A stretch of 60,900 nucleotides of DNA. Origin: Nocardia cerradoensis NBRC 101014 (GTDB taxonomy: Bacteria > Actinomycetota > Actinomycetes > Mycobacteriales > Mycobacteriaceae). This document shows positions 11,701 through 19,793 of the stretch, in pieces. The DNA lies in the NCBI RefSeq assembly GCF_000308535.1, contig NZ_BAFW01000029.1:1-60900 (forward strand), read 5' to 3'. Below the pieces are notes generated by a model. That model searched no databases. It was not told the DNA's origin and saw nothing but the letters and a program-made list of their open reading frames with translations. The translations under genes and the position numbers were made by a program. How positions within the stretch are numbered: the stretch's first letter is position 1; each line of letters opens with the position of its first letter.

Positions 11701-13310
11701 CCCGGCGGCTGCCGCAGTTCCTGGTTCCCACCCGCATCGTGTTCGTCGACGAGATTCCGTTGAACCGCAACGACAAACTCGATGTGCACGTCGCGGCCGA
11801 ACTGCTGGCCCGCCCGGACGGCGCAGGCGCCCGGGCCGAACCGCGCACCGCGACCGAACGCACCCTGCTGGCGCTGATCGAGGCGATGAGCGCAGGTTCG
11901 CGGATCGGCATCCTGGACAGCCTGGTGGACCTGGGGATCGACAGTATCGGCGTCATCGATCTGGTGTCGCGGCTGCGCGGCGCCGGCTACCGCGTCTCGG
12001 CGCGAGAAGTGCTCGCGGCGGCCGATCTTCGCGATCTCGCCGAGCGTCTGGACGAACCGTCCGAGGACGCCCGGGTCGATGCCGAGGTGACACCCGCGGG
12101 AACCGTACTTCCGCTCACTGCCCTGGCGCACGAGATCCTCGGCTACGGCGACTACCGCCGGCTCGCCCAATCGCAGGTGATCTCACTCGATCCGGAGATC
12201 ACGCCCGAGGCGATCGTGCGCCGGCTCGAGGACTTGGCCACCGCCCATCCCACCCTCCGGTCTCGCCTGGAGGTCGGCGACGACGGGCGGCCGGTGCTGA
12301 TCGCGCAGGACCGCTCTAGCGCGGCCGCGACGTTCGCCGTCGTGGCGCTGGACGAAAGCCGCAGTGCGGCAGAACATCTGGCGGCGACGGTGCAACGGCT
12401 GGATCCGGACGCCGGCCGGATGGTGGCCGCGACCCTGTTGCCCGGCGACCCGCCGCGACTGGTGCTGTCGATCCATCATCTGGCGGTGGACGTGGTGTCC
12501 TGGCTGATTCTCGTGGACGATCTGCGCCGGCTCGAACAGGGTGATGACGCGGTGAACGAGACCGGGGCCGAAGAGGTTTCGGATTCCGGCACCGACGACA
12601 CCCGGCCCGGCATTCCGCCGACGCTGGGCACACCGCTCGGCGGCCGCTACACCGATCCGCGCAGCGATCGGGCCGGTAAGGCCGTCCAGCGCATCGTCGA
12701 ACTGGGCCCCGACCACACCGAGGCGCTGCTCGCCCGGTGCGCGGACTCCGATGTGCCCCTGGACGATCTGTTACTCGCCGCGTGCGCGCGACTGGTCGCC
12801 GATACCGCGGATGACACCGGCCGCATCGCGGTGACCCGCGAATCGCACGGCCGCGACCCCGGCGACGACACCCGCCGCGTCGGCTGGTTCACCGTCGAGG
12901 AGACCGCATTGGTGCCGGCGGCCGAACTCGAGACCTGGACGCCGGCCACCGGCCGGGCACCGGTTCACGATCGGACCCTGCACGCGCGCGGGCAGATTCG
13001 CCTCAACCACCTGGGCCGCTTCGACGTGCTGCAGTTCGGCAGCGGCCCGTGGACGCCGGTGCCGCTGCCGGAGCTCACCGCCGAATTCGGTGCGGCCGGA
13101 CATCCGGATCTGCCGCTGCGCTTCACCATCGACCTCAATACCGCGGTGGTGGCGAAGGAGGCGCGCCCCGTTCTGATCGCGCACATCGACGTGAACTCGG
13201 CGGTGCTGAACGAGGCCGAGGCCGACGCGCGCGCCGAGCGGTGGCGCACCATACTGTGTGATTTCGCCGCCGGAATGTCCGAATTCGGTGCACAGCGACA
13301 GGCAGGGTGA
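8745..13310 (+). CDS. Nonribosomal peptide synthetase, C-A-PCP-E
   Basis: The protein has 1521 residues. The condensation domain (about 5-440) has an intact HHIVVDG at residues 141-147. The adenylation domain (about 458-1010) has VVFTSGTTGRPKG, NFYGPTE, YRTGD and a relaxed NRNDKLD motif. Between about residues 564 and 668 it carries a Ser/Ala/Thr/Asp-rich insertion of roughly 100 residues just before the ATP-binding loop. A carrier domain follows (DLGIDS, Ser1067). An epimerisation domain (about 1120-1510) has HHLAVDVVSW starting at residue 1244, where Val replaces the usual Gly. A hand-read specificity code is D-A-Q-D-L-L-F-V-E-K, not confidently assigned. The E domain predicts a D-configured residue at this step. 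The GTG start overlaps the stop of the C-PCP gene. Confidence 0.93.
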   Translation: MSEVEILDVVALSPLQRGLYSVSSMAQGIDPYLVTFAVRVENLADPAALRAAFDGVLRRYPHLGAAVLAEDVPHPVLVITSEGRIGWREVDLRSAPDPEAAARDLYWEEARRRLDLDRGPLFRVVAARVGEHEYEVVCTAHHIVVDGWSIPLLFSDLIALHRGEGAALPPAPPLREHAAWLASRDTEASARAWAAALEGLAPMPMLGPPAPADLDLPVVGEARVDAVGTDLLLNWARANGLTLNTVLQMAWARILSGLTGRDDVVFGQTTSGRDASLPNAERLVGALVTTIPVRVRMDERAPAQVGAELQRSVARLRAHEYLGIAEITRHAGAGQLFDSLLVFENSPVGAVAPRMPMGGGATMTARRVDSPSHYPIAVVPVLEHGELICRVETRPDLITTFDPDRMARRLLAVATRIVAARQCSAVDVLLDDEPAALTADYAGGARVSDAPSSAAPATVPEALLNAADAAADRIAVVDAAGEQTFTEFSSAVCTLAAELAAAGIGSGDSVAVMLPRDRRVLHAPFAIGLAGATCVHVDPATPADRVAYLLSTSGARIVLADADRAETLAEVRAQAVECRHGITDSDGRLLFPGSDSVSAGGRGVPRVTVSAETATPGVATTDEATSHGSPLPASDGAAANGRTDSSAERNRESVSASDPVPQRHSDAPCYVVFTSGTTGRPKGVAVSHRALLNHWGNHERRIFAPIAAATGRTLRVGHGWSTGFDAAWQPTVALLSGHTVVLLGDEVRTDAERIVGAIGEFGIDIFDTSPSMLNRLIAAGLLRTDPETGAERCPLAVLALGGEAISPDTWRRLQGLASTRVINFYGPTEATVEALMADVHDHAAPTIGRPFDAMTAEVLDHRLRPVPPGGQGELYLSGPQLALGYLGRPATTAAAFVAGEAGERRYRTGDLVRRADDGTVAYEGRVDRQVKINGYRVEPDEVSVVLRELDGVRHAAALAFTENGRTRLGALVVGDGTVARLRSDLARRLPQFLVPTRIVFVDEIPLNRNDKLDVHVAAELLARPDGAGARAEPRTATERTLLALIEAMSAGSRIGILDSLVDLGIDSIGVIDLVSRLRGAGYRVSAREVLAAADLRDLAERLDEPSEDARVDAEVTPAGTVLPLTALAHEILGYGDYRRLAQSQVISLDPEITPEAIVRRLEDLATAHPTLRSRLEVGDDGRPVLIAQDRSSAAATFAVVALDESRSAAEHLAATVQRLDPDAGRMVAATLLPGDPPRLVLSIHHLAVDVVSWLILVDDLRRLEQGDDAVNETGAEEVSDSGTDDTRPGIPPTLGTPLGGRYTDPRSDRAGKAVQRIVELGPDHTEALLARCADSDVPLDDLLLAACARLVADTADDTGRIAVTRESHGRDPGDDTRRVGWFTVEETALVPAAELETWTPATGRAPVHDRTLHARGQIRLNHLGRFDVLQFGSGPWTPVPLPELTAEFGAAGHPDLPLRFTIDLNTAVVAKEARPVLIAHIDVNSAVLNEAEADARAERWRTILCDFAAGMSEFGAQRQAG

Positions 13311-13332
13311 CAGCTATGGGAGGGAAGGACTG

Positions 13333-15234
13333 ATGACGGTTCAGACCGTGGATCCGGCCGAGCCGGAGGCGGCGCGGCAGGTGCCGCCGGCCACGCCCGA
13401 CACACCGCTGGAACCCGACCGGGTCGCGCTGAAACAGCAGCGCCGCGCCGACGGCCTGGCCCGCAAACAGGTGCTCGCGCCGGTGAACGGCGCGCTGTCG
13501 CTGGCGAGCCTGGTCGTCGTGGTCTCCTCGATCTGTGCGGTGGTGCCGTTCATCCTGATCGTCGAGGCCTGCCGGGAACTGCTGTCCGCACCGATCGACG
13601 AGGGCCGGGTGTGGACGCTGGTGATCGCCGCGGTCGTGGTGCTGGTGCTGCGCGGACTGCTGCAGGCCGCGGCGCTGGTCTGGACCCACATGGTCGACGC
13701 GAAATTCCAGCTCACCCTGCGACAACTGCTGGCGGCCAAGCTGACCCGGGTGCCGCTGGGCTGGTTCACCGACCGCAGTTCCGGTGAGGTGAAGAAGTTC
13801 CTGCAGGACGATGTCGAGGCCCTGCACTATCTGGTCGCGCACGCGCGACTGGAATTCGTCGGTGCGGTGACGGTGCAACTGGTGGCGCTGGTCTATCTGT
13901 TCACCGTCGACTGGCGGCTGACGCTGATCCTGCTGGTGCCGCTGGTGCTCTACACCCGCGGGCTCGCGGCCATGATGGGGAAGGTGCATCAGGAACGCTT
14001 CGCCGTCTTCGACGCCAACGAACGCGCCATCGAACAGTCCATCATCGAATTCGTCGACGGCATCCAGGTGGTGCGGGCGTTCGGCCGGGCCCGCAAGGCG
14101 CACAGCACCTTCCAGCGCGCGGTCGACAACACCGCCGAGAGTCTGCTGGCGTGGAAGACGCCGATGACCAAACTGCAGTCGGCCGCCGAAATCCTGCTGA
14201 CTCCGGCGCTGCTCATGCTGGTCGTGGTGGTGGCCGGGGTGGGCTTCGCCGATCTGGGCTGGACCGATCCGGTCGACATCCTGCCGTTCCTGCTGCTCGG
14301 CATCGGGCTGGGCAGTGCGCTGCTGGGCATCGGCTTCGGCGGGCAGGCGTTGCGCGCGGGCGGTGCCGCGGCGTTGCGCCTGCACCAGTTGCAGCAGACA
14401 CCCGAACTCGAGGTGCGGGCCGACGGCGACGACGCTGCCGACGCGGCCGATGACGCTGCCGCCACGGGACTCGCGGTGCGGTTCGAACAGGTGAGTTTCG
14501 GCTATCGCGCCGATCGGACCGTCCTGCGCGAGGTCGACTTCGAACTCGCGCCCGGGTCCATCACCGCCCTGGTCGGCCCGAGCGGTTCCGGCAAGTCGAC
14601 CCTGGCCCGGCTGCTGCCGCGCTTCTACGACGTGACCGCGGGCCGGATCACGATCGGCGGCAAGGATGTTCGCGAGTACTCCACCACGCAGCTCTACCGC
14701 ACCGTGGGATTCGTCCTGCAGGACGTGCGGATGATTCGCGGCACCATCCGCGACAACATCGCGCTGGCCCGGCCCGACGCGGATGCGGATGCCGTCGAGC
14801 GAGCCGCACGCGCCGCCCAGATCCACGATCGGATTCTGGAACTACCGCGCGGCTACGACTCCGAAGTCGGTGTCGACGCGGTGCTGTCCGGTGGTGAGGC
14901 GCAGCGCCTGTCGATCGCTCGCACGCTGCTGGCCGATACCCCGGTGCTGGTGCTGGACGAGGCCACGGCCTTCGCCGACCCGGAATCCGAGGCCGCGGTC
15001 CAGGACGCGCTCGCCGTCCTGGTCGCCGGGCGCACGGTGCTGGTGATCGCGCATCGGCTGCACACCATCACCGGCGTCGACCGAATTCTGGTGCTGGACA
15101 ACGGCGAACTCGCCGAAACCGGTGACCACGCGACGCTGTCGGTGGCCGGCGGGCTCTATCAGCGCCTCTGGGAACAGAATCAGGCGTCGGTGGACGTGCT
15201 GGGCGTTTCCGACTCCGAAGGAGAACTGCGGTGA
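13333..15234 (+). CDS. ABC half-transporter (TMD-NBD), IrtA/YbtP-like siderophore transporter
   Basis: I chose the ATG at 13333, preceded by GGGAGGGAAGG; the open frame extends further upstream but overlaps the NRPS end. The 633-residue protein has an N-terminal six-helix exporter-type membrane domain (about residues 50-315). Its nucleotide-binding domain has Walker A GPSGSGKS (near 417), signature LSGGEAQ, Walker B VLVLDEA and a switch His. Its partner gene overlaps by GTGA. Paired exporter-fold half-transporters in siderophore loci (IrtAB, YbtPQ) are known importers of ferric siderophores despite their fold. IrtA carries a fused siderophore-interacting domain, which is absent here; a free-standing one is encoded at 21494-22192. 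Export of the apo-siderophore is the alternative. Confidence 0.9.
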   Translation: MTVQTVDPAEPEAARQVPPATPDTPLEPDRVALKQQRRADGLARKQVLAPVNGALSLASLVVVVSSICAVVPFILIVEACRELLSAPIDEGRVWTLVIAAVVVLVLRGLLQAAALVWTHMVDAKFQLTLRQLLAAKLTRVPLGWFTDRSSGEVKKFLQDDVEALHYLVAHARLEFVGAVTVQLVALVYLFTVDWRLTLILLVPLVLYTRGLAAMMGKVHQERFAVFDANERAIEQSIIEFVDGIQVVRAFGRARKAHSTFQRAVDNTAESLLAWKTPMTKLQSAAEILLTPALLMLVVVVAGVGFADLGWTDPVDILPFLLLGIGLGSALLGIGFGGQALRAGGAAALRLHQLQQTPELEVRADGDDAADAADDAAATGLAVRFEQVSFGYRADRTVLREVDFELAPGSITALVGPSGSGKSTLARLLPRFYDVTAGRITIGGKDVREYSTTQLYRTVGFVLQDVRMIRGTIRDNIALARPDADADAVERAARAAQIHDRILELPRGYDSEVGVDAVLSGGEAQRLSIARTLLADTPVLVLDEATAFADPESEAAVQDALAVLVAGRTVLVIAHRLHTITGVDRILVLDNGELAETGDHATLSVAGGLYQRLWEQNQASVDVLGVSDSEGELR

Positions 15235-16961
15235 TCAGGAAGATCTTCGCCCTCGTTCCGCCGGAACTGCGCCGCTACGTGCCGCGCCATCTGGCCCTCA
15301 TCGGCGCGGGCGCGCTGGGCCAGATCGCGGCCTATCTGCTGCTGATTCCGGTGCTGCAGGCGCTGTTCGACGGTGATTTCGGACGCGCGTGGCGCTGGAC
15401 CGCGTGGCTGGCGCTCGCGGTGGTCGTCGCCTCGGTGTGCTCGTACCAGCAGTTGCTGGTGGGTTTGCGGATCGGCGTGGGCATGCTGCGCGGCGTGCAG
15501 ACCCGGCTGGGTGATCATCTGAGCACGCTGCCGCTGGGCTGGTTCGCCACCGCCAACGCCGGATCCCTGTCCCGCATGGTGGTCGGCGGCGTGCGCGAAA
15601 TCCTCAGCGTCGTCAACTATCTGCTCGCACCCGTGCTGACCGCGGTCCTGGTCCCGGTGGGCGTCGCGATCGGGGTCGCCTTCATCGACTGGCGGATCGC
15701 GCTGGTCATGCTGGTCAGCCTGCCGGTGCTGCTGCTGGTCAGCAGCTGGGCCAACAACAGCTACACCCGCGCCGACCGCAGGCTCGATGCCGCTGCGGCA
15801 GAAGCCAATTCGCGAGTCGTGGAGTTCGCGCAGGCGCAGCCCGTACTGCGGGCCTTCGGTGCGGTGGGCGCGGGCAACCGGGCACTCACCCGGGCACTGC
15901 GCGACCAGGAGGCCGCGTCCAAGCGCATGATCGTGGCCAGTGTGCCGGGGCTGATGGTGTTCGCGCTGTGCGTGCAGATCGTCTTCCTGATCGTGGTGTC
16001 GGTGGTGGTGGCCCGCGGGACCGGCGGCGACCTCTCCATCCCGGCCACGATCGCGCTGATCGCGGTGACCTCCCGGTTCATCGAACCGATCAACCGCGCC
16101 GCGCAGCTGAGCACCGCGATCCGCAGCGCCGGCGACGCCGCCGACCGGATCACGGACTTCCTGTCCGAGCACGATCTGGCCGAGGCCACCGAACCGGTGA
16201 CCCCCGGTGCGCCCGAGATCGTCTTCAACGATGTCGAATTCGGTTACCGCGAGGGTGAAAAGGTCATCGACGGCGTCTCGTTCACCGTGCCGAGCGGCAC
16301 CACCACGGCGATCGTGGGCCCCTCCGGCGGCGGTAAGACCACGCTGCTCAAGCTGGCCTCCCGGTTCTATGACGTCGGCTCCGGCAGCATCACCGTCGGC
16401 GGCCACGATGTGCGCCGGCAGCCCTCGGAAACCCTGCTGCGCCAGGTGTCGCTGGTGTTCCAGGACGTCTATCTGTTCGACGAGACCATCTCCGACAACA
16501 TCCGCATCGGAAATCCGGACGCCACCGCCGAACAGGTGCGCCGGGCCGGGGAGATCGCCCGGGTGGACGAGATCGTCGACCGGCTGCCCGACGGCTGGGA
16601 TTCGGCGGTGGGCGAGGGCGGCGCGGCGCTGTCCGGTGGTGAGCGCCAACGGGTGTCGATCGCCCGCGCGCTGCTCAAGGACGCGCCGATCGTGCTGCTC
16701 GACGAGGCGACCAGCGCCCTCGACCCGCACAGCGAGTCGGCGGTGGTGCGCGGCATTCACGAACTGACGCGGGACAAAACCGTCGTCGTGGTGGCGCATC
16801 GGCTCGACACCATCGCCCACGCCGATCAGATTCTGTTCGTGGAGGCGGGCCGGATCGTCGAACGGGGCACGCACGCCGAACTTCTCGAACTCGGCGGCCG
16901 CTATGCCGGGTTCTGGTCCGAGCGGTCCCGCGCGACCGGCTGGCATCTGGTGCCGGCCTGA
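15231..16961 (+). CDS. ABC half-transporter (TMD-NBD), IrtB/YbtQ-like partner
   Basis: The 576-residue protein has six predicted membrane helices in the first 300 residues. The nucleotide-binding domain has Walker A GPSGGGKT, Q-loop LVFQDVYLF, signature LSGGERQ, Walker B IVLLDEATSALD and switch-region VVAHRLDTI, all intact. The first half-transporter has AFADPE where this one has SALDPH, so the two ATP sites of the predicted heterodimer are probably unequal. Its start overlaps the stop of the first half by GTGA. The operon ends here, with a hairpin 21 bp after the stop. Confidence 0.92.
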   Translation: MIRKIFALVPPELRRYVPRHLALIGAGALGQIAAYLLLIPVLQALFDGDFGRAWRWTAWLALAVVVASVCSYQQLLVGLRIGVGMLRGVQTRLGDHLSTLPLGWFATANAGSLSRMVVGGVREILSVVNYLLAPVLTAVLVPVGVAIGVAFIDWRIALVMLVSLPVLLLVSSWANNSYTRADRRLDAAAAEANSRVVEFAQAQPVLRAFGAVGAGNRALTRALRDQEAASKRMIVASVPGLMVFALCVQIVFLIVVSVVVARGTGGDLSIPATIALIAVTSRFIEPINRAAQLSTAIRSAGDAADRITDFLSEHDLAEATEPVTPGAPEIVFNDVEFGYREGEKVIDGVSFTVPSGTTTAIVGPSGGGKTTLLKLASRFYDVGSGSITVGGHDVRRQPSETLLRQVSLVFQDVYLFDETISDNIRIGNPDATAEQVRRAGEIARVDEIVDRLPDGWDSAVGEGGAALSGGERQRVSIARALLKDAPIVLLDEATSALDPHSESAVVRGIHELTRDKTVVVVAHRLDTIAHADQILFVEAGRIVERGTHAELLELGGRYAGFWSERSRATGWHLVPA

Positions 16962-16981
16962 GGTTTTCGCACCGGACCGGC

Positions 16982-17010
16982 GGCGGTCACGGATCGATAC
17001 CGTGATCGCC
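16982..17010. terminator. Intergenic hairpin between convergent genes
   Basis: GGCGGTCACGG (16982-16992) pairs with CCGTGATCGCC (17000-17010), an 11-bp stem with one G-U pair and a 7-nt loop. It sits in the 55-bp gap between the ABC operon and the convergent nuclease-like gene, so it may stop transcription from both sides. There is no T-run, which is common in actinobacteria. Confidence 0.65.
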
Positions 17011-17016
17011 GCCGCG

Positions 17017-17991
17017 CTACCGGTGTTCGCGCCCGCCGCGTCCACGTTCGTCCCGCATGCGTGCCCGCTCCTCCCGGCCGGCCCGGGTCTTCCCTGGGGA
17101 TGGTGGTTGCCGATGCAGGTGTTCCAGGCCCGGTGTCGGGCGACTCCTGATCAGGAGCTCCGCCACGTCGGGAGGGAATCTCCCTCGTGTCTGCGCGTCG
17201 GCCAGGTCCCTCTCCCGCTGTTTTCGCTCCCGTTCGTCTCGCTCCAGTCGTGCACGCTCTTCTGCTTTGACGTTCTCCTGGTGGCGAGCCTGTTCGGCGG
17301 CGTCGGCTGCCTCGCGCGCCTGCTGCACCTGCGCGGCGTACGCGCTCAGCTCGTTCAATTCCGCGAGCGCGCGCGCTTCGCGTAATTCACGCGCTTCCTG
17401 GGCCGCACGCTCTTCGCGTTTGATGCCCTTCATGACATTCCCGAATACGCGTGCAACCCGCTGTGCGGCTTCGCGGGCTGTTCGTTCGCGCCGCTGTCTT
17501 TCTTCGTTCTGCCGCAACCGTTCTGCCGCTTCGCGGACTTTAGGAAGTCGTGAAGCCAACGACCGGCCGAGCTCGAGTGCGCGCGCTGCGTCGGCTCTCG
17601 ACAACACCTCGTGTTCGAACCGCCCCGGGAAATCCCGTGTCATTGCTCGTAACTCGTCGCCGACCGAACGGGGAATCTTCTCGCCGGCCACAGTTTCCCA
17701 GCGGCTGTGGGTCAGCTTCCCGGATTCGAGAGCGCTTCGTTCACGACGCAATTGTTCCAGCGTGGACCGTTCATGGATTCGACCGGATTTGCGTTCGACA
17801 CCGCGTGTTCCACGGCCATCGGTCCGAGCCGAATCCAGAATGCGCGCCCTATTGCCAACCTGCAATTGGAACTGGCGGACCCAGCCCCGTTCGGCTGTTT
17901 CTCCCCGGATGTGTGCTCTGCCTAATTCGAAATACAGGCCACGTTCATAATTCGACAATCCACCTCGGATGCCGTCGTATTCGTCCGGCAC
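17017..17991 (-). CDS. Nuclease-like (PD-(D/E)xK-type) protein with long charged helical C-terminus
   Basis: The protein has 324 residues from a GTG preceded by a G-rich ribosome site. The first 120 residues hold a compact domain with RILDSART (Asp53) and GVERKSGRI (Glu66-x-Lys68), followed by LEQLRRERSALESG. This D-(x12)-E-x-K layout is what restriction-endonuclease-fold domains show, including several polymorphic-toxin nucleases. From about residue 135 the chain becomes extremely rich in Glu, Arg and Ala with heptad-like spacing, probably a long coiled coil, and ends in a basic tail (RDERGRGGREHR). It lies 21 bp after a 160-residue acidic protein gene on the same strand, as a toxin might follow its immunity or antitoxin gene. 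No secretion domain is visible. Nuclease activity is inference. Confidence 0.75.
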   Translation of the reverse strand: MPDEYDGIRGGLSNYERGLYFELGRAHIRGETAERGWVRQFQLQVGNRARILDSARTDGRGTRGVERKSGRIHERSTLEQLRRERSALESGKLTHSRWETVAGEKIPRSVGDELRAMTRDFPGRFEHEVLSRADAARALELGRSLASRLPKVREAAERLRQNEERQRRERTAREAAQRVARVFGNVMKGIKREERAAQEARELREARALAELNELSAYAAQVQQAREAADAAEQARHQENVKAEERARLERDERERKQRERDLADAQTRGRFPPDVAELLIRSRPTPGLEHLHRQPPSPGKTRAGREERARMRDERGRGGREHR

Positions 17992-18012
17992 ACGCCCCCC
18001 TGATGCTCATGA

Positions 18013-18495
18013 TCAGATAGGTACTCCGGCCTTCTGGATGCTGTACTCGACCATCCGAGGGCCGTAGTTCTCCATGAACAGTTCCCGGGCCAGCGAGATG
18101 ACGTTCTCGCCGAGTCCGGAGTCGACGAAGTGCACGGCTGGGCCGAAGTCGGTGTAGAGCGGAGCTCCCGACCCGGGATCGTTGGTCCATGCCATGCCGG
18201 GATGCTGTTTGACACAGCATTCACCCAGGAAACGAACGAATTGATCTGCGCGATCACGATTTTCCGGCGTGCTGAATGTGTCCCAGTCGCCGAACAGTTC
18301 CAGCGTCGCGTCCAGGACGCGCGTCAGCACCGCAGGCTTCCACCACGGGTCTTCGTAGTCGGCAATGCCCGGAACGGTGTTGGAGAGAAAGGACCGCACC
18401 TGCGACTCCATACGCTGCGGCGCGACCCAATCCAGGAAGGCTTGGGTCTTTTCGTCGAATTCGATGTCGAATCCCATCTGCTCGGCGTCGCTCAT
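18013..18495 (-). CDS. Acidic 160-residue protein, candidate immunity/antitoxin partner
   Basis: I do not recognise the family. The protein begins MSDAEQMGFDIEFDEKTQAF and is strongly acidic in its first 25 residues. It is Trp/Phe-rich and has no signal peptide or membrane segment. A central block, FVRFLGECCVKQHPGMAW, is followed by YTDFGPAVHFVDSG, which reads like a folded globular domain. The gene lies 21 bp upstream of the nuclease-like gene on the same strand and within the same tight run. Its size, acidity and position suit an immunity protein or antitoxin that neutralises a basic nuclease, but this is inference from context. Confidence 0.75.
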   Translation of the reverse strand: MSDAEQMGFDIEFDEKTQAFLDWVAPQRMESQVRSFLSNTVPGIADYEDPWWKPAVLTRVLDATLELFGDWDTFSTPENRDRADQFVRFLGECCVKQHPGMAWTNDPGSGAPLYTDFGPAVHFVDSGLGENVISLARELFMENYGPRMVEYSIQKAGVPI

Positions 18496-18543
18496 CTCCG
18501 GCTCCCCTCGTCGGTAGGCTGCTGCTGGTCAGACTATCCCGCC

Positions 18544-18699
18544 TCACTGTCGTGTTCGGTCGTCCTCGTCTTCGATGCGCTGGCGGATTTCGTCCACGGA
18601 ACGGCCTCTCGGGATCCGGGTCGGCCAGCACCACACCGCGACTGAGACGATCATCAGAACACCGAGCGCGGTGGCGCCGAAGACCCAGATGTCACTCAC
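18544..18699 (-). CDS. Small single-pass membrane protein (51 aa)
   Basis: The GTG start at 18699 overlaps the stop of the upstream 81-residue gene (GTGA), so the two are probably translationally coupled. The peptide opens MSDIWVFGATALGVLMIVSV, giving one transmembrane helix from about residue 5 to 25. A short basic segment (PTRIPRGR) and an acidic tail (DEIRQRIEDEDD) follow. It is too short for most gene finders. The function is unknown. The coupling and membrane anchor suggest it works with its neighbours in the island. Confidence 0.65.
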   Translation of the reverse strand: MSDIWVFGATALGVLMIVSVAVWCWPTRIPRGRSVDEIRQRIEDEDDRTRQ

Positions 18700-18941
18700 G
18701 GAAGTGTCCACAGCCGTTCACAGGGCAGCCGCCGGCGCTGCGGATCCGGCGGCTCGAACGTCACCGACACCGCGGGGTAGTCGGCGACACAATGCAATGC
18801 GAAGCGGATCGCGGCCGGTATGCACGCGACGAACTTCAGCTCGTGTCTGCCCGGTACGGTGATGAGCACGCAGAGCCCGATGTCCGGTTCGTGCGGTAGC
18901 GGCGATTCGGGTTGAGCTTCAGTGGGTCCGGTGAAGCTCAT
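18696..18941 (-). CDS. Hypothetical 81-residue protein
   Basis: The ATG start lies 10 bp after the stop of the 210-residue gene, and the stop overlaps the 51-residue membrane protein start. The N-terminus is Pro/Glu-rich. The remainder (IGLCVLITVPGRHELKFVAC and later HCVADYPAVSVTFEPP) has alternating hydrophobic residues and three Cys, suggesting a small beta-rich domain. I do not recognise a family. Support comes mainly from tight packing in a five-gene minus-strand run. Confidence 0.6.
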   Translation of the reverse strand: MSFTGPTEAQPESPLPHEPDIGLCVLITVPGRHELKFVACIPAAIRFALHCVADYPAVSVTFEPPDPQRRRLPCERLWTLP

Positions 18942-18950
18942 CGCGGCTCG

Positions 18951-19583
18951 CTATCGGTTACCGGTCGACGCGTAGTCGGCGAGCCCGCTCAAGATGTCGA
19001 GCAGGGTCTCCAGGTTCACTCCGTCCGGTAGCGGACAGTCGTTGGTGCGCCGCGGCCGGAACCGCAGCCCGCGCGCCGCCGCACGCTCGCGAGGGCTGTC
19101 GACCGGCGGGACGATTTTGCCGGCGCGGACCAGGCAGCTGTATGCGCTCGCTTTGCGCGGGCATTCGACCGCGCGGCAATTCACGTGCTCCTGCATGATC
19201 TGTTGCGCCGACGCGACAGTGAGCGGTTGCTCCGGGTGCGAGTGTTCGGGATCGGCGAAGCCCGGCAGGGTCACCGCCCATGTCGCTGGGGGACAGACCG
19301 TTTCGAGGTCGAACATGTCGCAGACCCGGCTCGGGCTGTTGCCGACGGTCTCCAGGTCGTAGACGACGATCGCGTCGACATTCAGGCTGGCGGCCAGTCC
19401 CAGCGCGTAACCCACCGGATCGGCGGCGTCGGCCGGCGGCCGCACCGTGTACAGGTGGAGATAGCCGAGACGTTCTGCGTGGCGCTGCACCTCCATCGCG
19501 TGCCGCGGGGCGTTGGGGCCGGAGACTTCTGCACGTACGAGGCATATCGCGGTCGGCTTCGCGTTCGCTTCACCGGAATCCAT
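18951..19583 (-). CDS. Hypothetical protein with weak resolvase-like N-terminal half
   Basis: I chose the ATG at 19583, preceded by GGAAGGG, rather than the longer in-frame start. The protein has 210 residues. Residues about 12-100 (ICLVRAEVSGPNA, VQRHAERLGY, LNVDAIVVYDLETVGNS) have the strand-helix rhythm of the serine-recombinase catalytic fold. I see no convincing catalytic Arg cluster and no recombinase or zinc-ribbon C-terminal domain, so it is probably not an active recombinase. The second half has four Cys (VNCRAVECPRK, SCLV, NDCPLP) that might bind metal. It is the first gene of the minus-strand run and is divergent from the XRE regulator, which probably controls it. Confidence 0.65.
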   Translation of the reverse strand: MDSGEANAKPTAICLVRAEVSGPNAPRHAMEVQRHAERLGYLHLYTVRPPADAADPVGYALGLAASLNVDAIVVYDLETVGNSPSRVCDMFDLETVCPPATWAVTLPGFADPEHSHPEQPLTVASAQQIMQEHVNCRAVECPRKASAYSCLVRAGKIVPPVDSPRERAAARGLRFRPRRTNDCPLPDGVNLETLLDILSGLADYASTGNR

Positions 19584-19793
19584 TGTGTGCCCTTCCATCT
19601 CGTGTGTGTGAGCGGCTCCCGCCGCCGGAGATCCATTCCTGTCGATCCGGCGTCGCCGTGGGTTGGATCGATGAGCGAAAGGGTGGCGGTTCGACCCGGC
19701 GGCGGGGCCTGGGTAGACATTGGACGAAGAGGAAGGCATGGAGTACGAAGAAATTTCGTATCGAACGCTTCGCGACCGAGTGACAATGACCCC

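Noticed and set aside
8568..12170. A 1200-codon minus-strand open frame opposite the C-A-PCP-E gene
   Set aside because: Same shadow composition, no motifs, and no ribosome site. It exists because stop codons are rare in this frame at high GC.
18951..19583. Calling the 210-residue island gene an active serine recombinase
   Set aside because: Only the fold rhythm is similar. No clear catalytic Arg set and no recombinase DNA-binding domain is present, and there are no flanking attachment-like repeats that I can see.
19185..19793. Upstream extension of the XRE regulator frame
   Set aside because: The extra 203 residues overlap the divergent 210-residue gene and its promoter gap and show no homology. 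The HTH domain begins properly from the GTG at 19794.
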